Shown in pieces: positions 1-5,335 of a stretch of DNA of 16,432 bases. The stretch is from Victivallis vadensis (GTDB lineage Bacteria; Verrucomicrobiota; Lentisphaeria; Victivallales; GWF2-50-93). The stretch lies in contig DYRX01000055.1 in the NCBI GenBank assembly GCA_020718525.1, positions 1 to 16,432 on the forward strand. The letters are read 5' to 3'. A model generated the notes under the pieces. That model was not told the origin of the DNA, did not search any database, and was given only the letters and a program-made list of their open reading frames with translations. The number at the start of each line of letters is the position of its first letter. The stretch's first letter is position 1. Made by a program: the position numbers and the translations under genes.

Positions 1-96
1 GTAATTGGAAATAATTTATTATTCAAGTGTATTACGATTAGTATTTAAGGGACAAAACACTAGATGAGCGACGCGGCGGAAGTCATAAGAGTCATG

Positions 97-126
97 AAAA
101 AACTGAGAAGCTGCAACAGCTTCTTC
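97..126 (-). terminator. Rho-independent terminator, minus strand
   Basis: An 8-bp perfect stem (AGAAGCTG at 106-113, CAGCTTCT at 117-124) with a 3-base loop, extendable by one G-T pair, is followed on the minus strand by CAG and then six T (97-102). It could end the candidate small RNA or read-through transcripts from the pseudopilin gene about 200 bases upstream. Confidence 0.6.
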
Positions 127-240
127 TCCTCGCCTATTTCATACTGCGCCTGCACCCGCCATATACGGTCGCGAACAATAACTCTCTGGATTTACAACCT
201 TCCAAAACAAATAGTCTGATGAAAATTGTGAATTCCAGCT
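97..240 (-). ncRNA. Candidate small RNA (or 5' leader) between a promoter and an intrinsic terminator
   Basis: On the minus strand a near-consensus promoter (-35 TTGACT at 275-270, -10 TACAAT at 252-247) would start transcription near 240, and a hairpin plus T-run ends it near 97, giving about 144 nt. No ATG-started ORF above a few codons lies inside. The predicted RNA could form a GGUUGU/GCGACC helix and the terminal hairpin. It matches no RNA family I can name; I looked for SRP RNA motifs and did not find them. Alternatives: an attenuated leader of a gene beyond the left edge, or the leftover promoter of a lost gene, since one minus-strand frame stays open for about 50 codons across the promoter. 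This is an inference from the pairing of signals. Confidence 0.35.
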
Positions 241-246
241 TGAAGG

Positions 247-275
247 ATTGTAGAAGATGTAAAGATAAAAGTCAA
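247..275 (-). promoter_or_regulatory. Sigma70-type promoter, minus strand
   Basis: TTGACT (275-270), a 17-base spacer and TACAAT (252-247) on the minus strand. The element closely resembles the pseudopilin promoter at 1057-1085: same hexamers, same spacing, and both spacers begin with a T-rich run after the -35. There is no convincing gene start directly downstream, so the product would be a short RNA or leader. Confidence 0.55.
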
Positions 276-324
276 GGCTGAAATTCAAAACATAGCGTTT
301 TTATTCCCTTCTTAATCCATCCAA

Positions 325-1020
325 TCATGGGATTGGGGAAGTGCTACCGGAATCTAGTTGATACCAAGAATTCTTGCCAGTAGCAGGATCAACTATGTTT
401 GAGATTTTCCAGTCTGTGTTAAGCTTGACCAAAATGGCGCTTCCATCAGTGTAAAGCACCTGGATTGCCTTTTTATGATTCATGCCGTCCGCCGCCGACG
501 AATCGTATTGGTCGGCAATTTGTGCTTTTCTTTGAGTCTCCCTTGTGGTGGTCGCGGCATCAGCATGTTGGTTTGTTCCCCTTTGCTTGTAGGGGGTCAC
601 ACAATTTTGACCCGCGACTCCGAAATTCTGAAGACCAGTTACGGCATGGCCAATAGTGTTGGACTTGGCGCTTAGGCAATAGAACAATTTGCCAGTGAGA
701 TACTGGTTGCCAAGAGCCAGTTTTCCGAAGTGCCTGTAAATTCCCGTGTTTGTCCAAATAAGATTAGAGGAGGGCGTGTTGTCGCCATCGACAGGAAAAT
801 AGTCTTTGAAATCCGTGGCATAGTTGTGAGTTCCTGTGCCGATCTGCTTCAGGTTGCTTATGCAGTTCGCCTCCTTTGCCTTGTCTCTCGCACGACTCAA
901 GGCAGGGAGAAGCATTGATGCCAATATACCAATGATCGCAATTACGACAAGCAACTCGATTATTGTGAATTTTAAAGTGTTTTTTTCGCTTTCCAACATG
1001 TTTATCCGCTGTGACATCAT
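325..1020 (-). CDS. Pseudopilin-like secreted protein with N-terminal methylation domain
   Basis: Type IV pilin/type II secretion pseudopilin-like protein of about 231 aa. The N-terminal segment KFTIIELLVVIAIIGILAS shows the prepilin pattern: a basic leader, the conserved Glu five residues into the mature chain, and a hydrophobic helix followed by the family's MLLPALSRARDKA. The residue before the cleavage site would be Lys, not the usual Gly, so cleavage by prepilin peptidase is less certain. A C-terminal stretch DGMNHKKAIQVLYTDGSA resembles the H-x-DG segment common in Lentisphaerota/Planctomycetes paralogues of this family. I chose the ATG at 1020-1018: AGG lies 7 bases before it and a good promoter lies 37 bases upstream. 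A second ATG follows directly, another lies at 999, and a TTG at 1041 is also open. The protein is likely secreted or envelope-attached; its specific role is unknown. Confidence 0.85.
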   Translation of the reverse strand: MMSQRINMLESEKNTLKFTIIELLVVIAIIGILASMLLPALSRARDKAKEANCISNLKQIGTGTHNYATDFKDYFPVDGDNTPSSNLIWTNTGIYRHFGKLALGNQYLTGKLFYCLSAKSNTIGHAVTGLQNFGVAGQNCVTPYKQRGTNQHADAATTTRETQRKAQIADQYDSSAADGMNHKKAIQVLYTDGSAILVKLNTDWKISNIVDPATGKNSWYQLDSGSTSPIP

Positions 1021-1056
1021 TGACGGACCTATAGGTATCAACCGGGAGCGACATTA

Positions 1057-1085
1057 ATTGTATGTGAGGATAAGAAAAAAGTCAA
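1057..1085 (-). promoter_or_regulatory. Sigma70-type promoter of the pseudopilin gene
   Basis: TTGACT (1085-1080), a 17-base spacer and TACAAT (1062-1057) on the minus strand. Transcription would begin near 1050, giving a leader of about 30 bases before the ATG at 1020 and supporting that start over the upstream TTG. The promoter lies inside the open tail of the decayed ORF upstream, which argues that this tail is not coding. Confidence 0.6.
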
Positions 1086-1089
1086 GAGT

Positions 1090-1404
1090 GAAAAGCAAAA
1101 ACTATCTAAATATCTCTGGAAAATGTAAGACCTCACTCCTTTCTGCCACATGAGGTGCGCGGTGATCCGCAGTTTCAGGATGCGGTTTCCCTTCATCAGA
1201 TAACTTGTGCCCAATATATATGGCATTCCCTCATAGTCAATAGCGTGACTACGGCCCGAAGTAGCGGACCTGCCACTTGGGATAAAACCTTGGCGTGGGG
1301 GTGCCTTTCTGCGAGATTAGATTTGTTTTTCTTGCTTTTGACTTTTCGGGATTTGCAAAAAGGGTGGCGAAGCTGACAGCTACGAACACGATTTGAATGC
1401 TCAA
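1090..1404 (-). pseudogene. Remnant of a small exported protein, frameshifted
   Basis: On the minus strand a frame opens with TTG at 1404-1402 and reads SIQIVFVAVSFATLFA, a plausible signal peptide, followed by a basic stretch and the protein-like PRFYPKWQVRYFGP before a TAG at 1251-1249. A one-base shift near there enters a second open frame reading AIDYEGMPYILGTSYLMKGNRILKL and then WQKGVRSYIF. Read together they resemble a small periplasmic beta-domain protein; the order V-R-Y-x-G, E-G-x-x-Y, G-x-R-I-L, F/W-x-K recalls the PilP/GspC layout. That family link is speculative. The remnant sits between trmL and the pseudopilin gene. An alternative is chance open frames in non-coding DNA. Confidence 0.35.
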
Positions 1405-1643
1405 TAGTCCGTGTCATCGAAGTCTTCCGAGTCATCCTGGGAAGTCGTTGTCAAAGTCTTCTGAGGAGAAAAAAGAACGTTTACGGCTTAGATTCAGCTC
1501 CAATATCGGCATCGAAACCGCTATCGGAATCGGGAGTTGACAGCGGGAGAGCGCGCACTATAGATTGGAAGCAGGCTATATTCAGCCGATTTCCATGGCG
1601 CTGTGGATTCAGATGTCTGACATTCGGCATTGTATTTTTTCAT
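1401..1643 (-). pseudogene. Decayed short coding region downstream of trmL
   Basis: Overlapping minus-strand frames look protein-like but are interrupted. One begins with ATG at 1643 (MKKYNAEC) and ends at 1521. Another begins with ATG at 1630 and ends with STPDSDSGFDADIGAESKP at 1481 (49 aa). A third, from about 1480, reads LTTTSQDDSEDFDDTDY and stops at 1403-1401, overlapping the TTG of the next remnant by two bases as coupled genes do. I take this as the acidic C-terminal end of a decayed gene, or a set of chance frames. No function can be assigned. With the neighbouring remnant it accounts for the long gap between trmL and the pseudopilin gene. Confidence 0.3.
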
Positions 1644-1669
1644 TGTAACTGCATGAAACAATATCTGCG

Positions 1670-2146
1670 TCAGCCAATATTTGCGTGGGATCTGCGTGCG
1701 AGCTCATATATTGCTACGGCGACAGCATTGGCTAGATTCATGCTCCGGGCATGCTTTCCGGGCATTGGGATCTTCAGCAACTGCTCGGAAAAATCACGGT
1801 ATATCCGTTGTGGAAAGCCTGAACTTTCATTTCCGAAAAGCAGAAAGGAGCCTGGGGGAATATGCGCGTCCCAGAAGTTTCGGCTTGCCCGGGTCGAAAA
1901 GCAGAAGAAGGTCCCCTGGCCTTCTGCAAAAAGAAAAAAATCATCGAGTGATTCATGCACCTGCAGGTCAAGATGCTCCCAATAGTCCAGCCCTGCCCTT
2001 TTCAGATATGAGCTTTCCAGGGAAAATGAGAACGGCTTGACCAGATGGAGGCGTGTGTCGGTGTTGACGCAGACCCTTCCTATGTTTCCGGTGTTTTGCG
2101 GAATTTCAGGATTGACAAGAACGACGTTCATTTTCGCGTCTGGCAT
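1670..2146 (-). CDS. trmL: tRNA (cytidine(34)-2'-O)-methyltransferase, SpoU/TrmH superfamily
   Basis: TrmL (YibK-type) SPOUT enzyme that transfers a methyl group from S-adenosylmethionine to the 2'-OH of the wobble nucleotide of tRNA-Leu isoacceptors. The order of signature segments fits the family from end to end: VLVNPEIPQNTGNIGRVC at the N-terminus (motif 1 Asn and Arg), LKRAGLDYWEH, then LLFGNESSGFP (motif 2) and IPMPGKHARSMNLANAVAVA (motif 3, forming the trefoil-knot cofactor site). The length of about 158 aa equals that of family members. I chose the ATG at 2146; the ATG at 2131 (MNVVLVNP) aligns slightly better with the usual N-terminus, and neither has a clear ribosome-binding site. 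A TTG at 2203 is open but adds residues the family lacks. Confidence 0.93.
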   Translation of the reverse strand: MPDAKMNVVLVNPEIPQNTGNIGRVCVNTDTRLHLVKPFSFSLESSYLKRAGLDYWEHLDLQVHESLDDFFLFAEGQGTFFCFSTRASRNFWDAHIPPGSFLLFGNESSGFPQRIYRDFSEQLLKIPMPGKHARSMNLANAVAVAIYELARRSHANIG

Positions 2147-2231
2147 AGGGATCAATTCAGTTAAGTTAGTGAATGCACAGTTTTTCAGAAGAGCTGATTT
2201 CAAAAGTCCAAAGAGATCGAGACTTATTCGC

Positions 2232-2292
2232 TGGTGTTCGCACTTTAGTGTGTCTTATTAAGCTCAAAAAACAGGCTAAAGCCTGAACACCA
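2232..2292. repeat. REP-like imperfect palindrome (61 bp)
   Basis: Outer 8-bp inverted repeat TGGTGTTC (2232-2239) / GAACACCA (2285-2292) encloses two internal palindromes, CACTTTAGTG (2241-2250) and CAGGCTAAAGCCTG (2272-2285). The CAGGCT/AGCCTG core with flanking GGTGTTC/GAACACC looks like the extragenic palindromes of many genomes, some of which are mobilised by IS200/IS605-type or RAYT transposases. Only this copy was seen in the window, so repetitiveness is inferred. It lies about 85 bases upstream of trmL. Confidence 0.5.
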
Positions 2293-2410
2293 ACAATAAA
2301 ATCAGCTCAAAGAGGCACTTTTGCAATTGCCTCAGAAAACAACGAAATTATTTTTCTGAAAAACTATAGATTGCCACGCAGTTTGCTGAATAACTGCGAG
2401 CCCAGCTCGG

Positions 2411-2442
2411 AAAAAACTGCGCATGGTCTTTGAGAACTGCGC
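2411..2442 (-). terminator. Possible terminator downstream of the epimerase gene
   Basis: A 5-bp stem (GCGCA 2419-2423 / TGCGC 2438-2442) with a 14-base loop is followed on the minus strand by AG and six T (2416-2411), starting 7 bases after the stop codon. The stem is short. The word AACTGCG occurs three times between 2392 and 2442, and a separate 7-bp hairpin (2377-2383 / 2392-2398) lies just beyond. A further weak hairpin is at 2312-2333. Confidence 0.35.
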
Positions 2443-2448
2443 CGGCGA

Positions 2449-3435
2449 CTATTTGTCGAAAGCCGCGTCGAATTGGACCGCGGAAGGCGTGTAATTGAAT
2501 TTTTTCACGAATTCACATGCCTCCTGCGCGCATTCGCGGTTCATTCCGCAGTCCTCCCATTCGACCGACAGCGGACCTGAGTAGCCGATTCTGTTCAAGG
2601 CCCTGAGAATCTCCTCGAAGTTGATCTGGCCTCTCCCAAGACTGCGGAAATCCCAGCCGCGCCCAGCCTTGCCGAAATTGAGGTGCGAGGCGAGAATGCC
2701 AGTTCTGCCGTCCAGTGTAAGCGCGGCATCCTTCATGTGGACATGATAAATTCTGTCCGGGAATTCCTCTATGAACCTGGCAGGATTGATCATCTGCCAG
2801 AAAAGATGGCTCGGATCGAAATTGAAGCCAAATTCAGGTCTGAAGTCCAGAGCCTTCAACGCCTTATGCGCCGTGATTATGTCGAAGGCGATTTCGGTCG
2901 GATGGACTTCCAGTGCAAATCTAACCCCGCACTTGGCGAATTCATCAAGTATTGGATTCCACAATTCGGCAAAACGCGCGTAGCCAGATTCGATCATTTC
3001 ATCGCTGACCGGGGGAAAGCTGTAGAGCATATACCAGATCGAAGAGCCAGTGAATCCGTTGACGACCTGGACGCCCAAATTTTTTGCGGCCTTGGCGCTG
3101 ACCTTCATGGTCTCTATCGCCCATCTTCTCTTGGCCTCGGCATTGCCCACGCAATCTTTCGGTGCGAAGCAGTCCGATCTGGAGTCGTCGTTGGGGTCAC
3201 ATACAAGCTGTCCCGCAAGATGATTGCTTATCGCCCAGACTTGAAGCCCGTGCTTTTTTAGCATGGCAAGGTGATTTTTGCAGTATTTCAAATCCTTCGA
3301 TGCCCGATAGACATCGAGATGATCCCCCCAGCATGCGAGTTCAAGCCCCTGATACCCCCATCCCTTTGCCATTTTCGCAAGCTTCTCCGCTGGCAAATCA
3401 GCCCACTGTCCGGTAAAAAGAGTAACAGGTCTCAT
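2449..3435 (-). CDS. Sugar phosphate isomerase/epimerase (xylose isomerase-like TIM barrel)
   Basis: A 328-aa protein of the AP_endonuc_2 / xylose isomerase-like TIM-barrel superfamily, cytoplasmic (no signal peptide). The metal-binding pattern of the superfamily is visible: Glu176 in FALEVHP, Asp207 and His210 in FNFDPSHL, His231/His233 in YHVHMKD, and Glu292 in SVEWED near the C-terminus. Such enzymes isomerise or epimerise sugars and sugar acids, or act in inositol catabolism; the substrate here cannot be read from sequence. The start is well supported: GGAGG lies 6 bases before the ATG at 3435. No dehydrogenase or transporter partner lies beside it; the neighbours are trmL downstream and a divergent membrane protein gene. 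Length is somewhat above the 270-300 aa common in the family. Confidence 0.9.
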   Translation of the reverse strand: MRPVTLFTGQWADLPAEKLAKMAKGWGYQGLELACWGDHLDVYRASKDLKYCKNHLAMLKKHGLQVWAISNHLAGQLVCDPNDDSRSDCFAPKDCVGNAEAKRRWAIETMKVSAKAAKNLGVQVVNGFTGSSIWYMLYSFPPVSDEMIESGYARFAELWNPILDEFAKCGVRFALEVHPTEIAFDIITAHKALKALDFRPEFGFNFDPSHLFWQMINPARFIEEFPDRIYHVHMKDAALTLDGRTGILASHLNFGKAGRGWDFRSLGRGQINFEEILRALNRIGYSGPLSVEWEDCGMNRECAQEACEFVKKFNYTPSAVQFDAAFDK

Positions 3436-3477
3436 CTTCGCCTCCGTTTTTTGTTGAATTATCCGATTAGCGCGTTA

Positions 3478-3505
3478 ACTTTACACCGTTTTTTTTGCAG
3501 TTCAA
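3478..3505 (-). promoter_or_regulatory. Possible promoter of the epimerase gene
   Basis: On the minus strand TTGAAC (3505-3500), a 16-base spacer and TAAAGT (3483-3478) lie about 43 bases upstream of the ATG at 3435. The match to the sigma70 consensus is moderate. It sits in the 112-base divergent region shared with the gene starting at 3548. Confidence 0.35.
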
Positions 3506-3547
3506 GCCGTTCTCGAATGCTGTCAGCCAGAAAAAAGGTCTCTAGCA

Positions 3548-4501
3548 ATGGTGCTTTTTGTCATAAGCGGGATGCTTGTCTCAGCTGCGATCTTCGCGTT
3601 CTACTACATGTCCATACCAAACCCGAAGAAAGGCAGTTCAGATTTTTCCGGCAATGAGGTCTCTTCTGGAAGCATACGACAGCCGACTTCGAAAATCTCT
3701 CCGCAATCCGCCAAATTTCCAAGCTCTGTCGGACCGCCGCCTGTCAGGGTGGAGCTTCTCGAACTGCTCAAAGGGGGAGCTTCCATCCCGCATTCGAGGC
3801 GCTTCGAGCTTATTCAGTCCCTCGTGGGGGAGCTGACCCTACAGGAACGCGCCGGAATTTATGCATTTATTTTAAACGACGAAAACAGCGAAAGCAGTCT
3901 TCAGCTCAAAAACGATCTTGTCGCCCTCCTTGTCAGGCAGAAGCCTGATCCGGAAGAGCTCTGCTCCGAACTGCTTGGGATCTACTACGACTTTTCAATC
4001 AGCGAGAAAATAAGGTGCATTCCGGTGAGGCATTTGGCGGACTGCTATAAAAATGCCAGAGACGTGGAGAAGGATCACATCCGCCAGATCCTCGACGAGG
4101 CGGTGCAATACCACTCGAGCCAGATCTCTGGCGTTGCAATTCAGTCGCTTGCCAAGTTGCTTGTGGAGCAGGACGGCTTCAGCAAAAAGAAGATAGTCAA
4201 TGCCGCCGCCGCGATCCTTAAGTCCAAGTCGCCGTCCCCGGACAGCCTTGCCAGCACGCTTGACGCCTGCGCCAAAGCAGACATGAAGGAACTTTTGCCT
4301 CTGGTTCGAACTGCGGCGGAAACTGGTGCCGGAGCTGTCAAGCTTTCGGCGATCTCCGCCCTCGGCGCTCTTGGCGATCTTGAAGACAGGATTCTTCTGG
4401 TAAAGCTTTCTGAATCAAAATCTAAAGAGATCTCCCAGCGTGCAAGAAAGGCATTGGACGACCTGAGAAAAACTGGAGCCAGAAAAATTCATTCGTCCTG
4501 A
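3548..4501 (+). CDS. Membrane-anchored HEAT-repeat-like protein
   Basis: A 317-aa protein with an N-terminal hydrophobic helix (about residues 3-22) and no clear cleavage site, so a single-pass anchor is most likely. A polar linker runs from about 23 to 65. The rest is all helical, with hairpins typical of HEAT/armadillo repeats, clearest at the end: VKLSAISALGALGDLEDRI and KEISQRARKALDDLRK. HEAT domains bind proteins; no catalytic motif is seen. The ATG at 3548 has an AAGG element 9 bases upstream. The frame stays open upstream without another standard start, which is odd because the helix begins right at the start Met with no basic residues ahead of it. It is the first gene of the plus-strand envelope cluster. 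Function unknown. Confidence 0.75.
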   Translation: MVLFVISGMLVSAAIFAFYYMSIPNPKKGSSDFSGNEVSSGSIRQPTSKISPQSAKFPSSVGPPPVRVELLELLKGGASIPHSRRFELIQSLVGELTLQERAGIYAFILNDENSESSLQLKNDLVALLVRQKPDPEELCSELLGIYYDFSISEKIRCIPVRHLADCYKNARDVEKDHIRQILDEAVQYHSSQISGVAIQSLAKLLVEQDGFSKKKIVNAAAAILKSKSPSPDSLASTLDACAKADMKELLPLVRTAAETGAGAVKLSAISALGALGDLEDRILLVKLSESKSKEISQRARKALDDLRKTGARKIHSS

Positions 4502-4529
4502 CTTTTATCCCCTCTGTTTAAAATAAGGC

Positions 4530-4558
4530 TTGATTTATTTTTCAAGAAGGTGTATTGT
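4530..4558 (+). promoter_or_regulatory. Possible promoter of the lipoprotein operon
   Basis: TTGATT (4530-4535), a 17-base spacer and TATTGT (4553-4558). Each hexamer matches the sigma70 consensus at four of six positions. Transcription would begin near 4565, leaving a leader of about 64 bases with a small AGACG/CGTCT hairpin before the ATG at 4629. Confidence 0.4.
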
Positions 4559-4628
4559 CAGCTCAGACGTATTTATTGCGTCTTTGCGCTGGTTTTTTAC
4601 TTCATCCATGTGGGAGCTGGTTCCAAGA

Positions 4629-5267
4629 ATGAAAATGAAAGTCCATCAAATGGGGCGGATCTGCCTTCTACTCTTTCTTTTGGCCGCCTTTGGCTGTTCG
4701 AGCACAAAGCCTCAGGCGACAGAAAAGCTGAACGTCCAAATCGAGGACGAAACGCTGGTTTCCAGCAGGCTTGCGAAGCTCGAGCAAATGCGTCTGGAAA
4801 GAGCGGGCTATTTGAGGCTGATGAATTCATCCGAATCTGTCGAGGAGCTTGACTCATGCAGAAGAAAGATCCGCGAGCTTGACACGCAAATTGCAAGAAT
4901 GGAAATAGAAGTTCCTGACAAGCTTCCCAAATCTCGAGAAACCAAGATCGAAGTTTCGGAGGCAGAGGACGAGATTCTGACCAAGAAGATCGCCCGACTT
5001 GAACAGATGAAAAAAGAGCGCGAGACTCTCGATGCCATGCTCAAATCCGCAAAAAATGAAAACGAACTTCTTGGCATCAAGAGAGAGCTCGACTCCATTG
5101 ACGGAGAAATCGAGGATCTCGACGAGGAAATTCACACCCAGGAGCTCGAGGATGCCGGACAGCAGAAATTCGCCGTCAAACAGGGCACGGTCTATGGTCC
5201 GTTCGGGATCGCCTGCGAAATCCTGGAGATTACGTTCAAGCGCCTCTACATACTCTTCGAATTCTGA
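4629..5267 (+). CDS. Putative coiled-coil lipoprotein with an internal duplication
   Basis: Predicted 212-aa exported protein. The N-terminus has basic residues, a hydrophobic core (LLLFLLAAFG) and Cys23 followed by Ser-Ser, consistent with a lipoprotein signal peptide, though AFGC is a loose lipobox. The body is highly charged and heptad-rich. Two units align at an offset of 73 residues: about 41-92 (containing RLAKLEQM and RRKIRELDTQI) and about 114-165 (containing KIARLEQM and KRELDSIDGEI), so the coiled coil arose by tandem duplication. A short hydrophobic tail follows from about 181. I chose the ATG at 4629 because it begins the signal peptide; the frame is open further upstream from a TTG at 4530. 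Followed within 2 bases by a minicistron and then the large coiled-coil gene. Specific function unknown. Confidence 0.75.
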   Translation: MKMKVHQMGRICLLLFLLAAFGCSSTKPQATEKLNVQIEDETLVSSRLAKLEQMRLERAGYLRLMNSSESVEELDSCRRKIRELDTQIARMEIEVPDKLPKSRETKIEVSEAEDEILTKKIARLEQMKKERETLDAMLKSAKNENELLGIKRELDSIDGEIEDLDEEIHTQELEDAGQQKFAVKQGTVYGPFGIACEILEITFKRLYILFEF

Positions 5268-5269
5268 CA

Positions 5270-5335
5270 ATGCCGTCAGACAGCGCGGAATCGAGGATGC
5301 TCAATTCAACCCACAATATTAAAGCACCAAAATGA
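5270..5335 (+). CDS. 21-codon minicistron linking two envelope genes
   Basis: An ATG two bases after the lipoprotein stop opens a 21-codon frame (begins MPSDSAESRM) whose TGA overlaps the ATG of the next gene (ATGA at 5332-5335). It has no ribosome-binding site of its own, and the following gene has none that is clear either. This arrangement suggests ribosomes reach the large gene by termination-reinitiation through the minicistron. The peptide itself shows no motif, and the arrangement could be accidental. Confidence 0.35.
   Translation: MPSDSAESRMLNSTHNIKAPK

Noticed and set aside
62..198. Minus-strand open frame of about 45 codons (contains RDRIWRVQAQYEIGEEKKLLQ)
   Set aside because: It has no start codon after the upstream stop and contains the terminator hairpin; chance openness is as likely.
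1653..2040. Plus-strand frames opposite trmL
   Set aside because: TrmL motifs on the minus strand explain the region; these frames show no motifs.
2683..3261. 192-codon plus-strand frame opposite the epimerase gene
   Set aside because: The minus-strand protein has all superfamily metal ligands and a strong ribosome-binding site; the plus frame has neither motif nor start signal.
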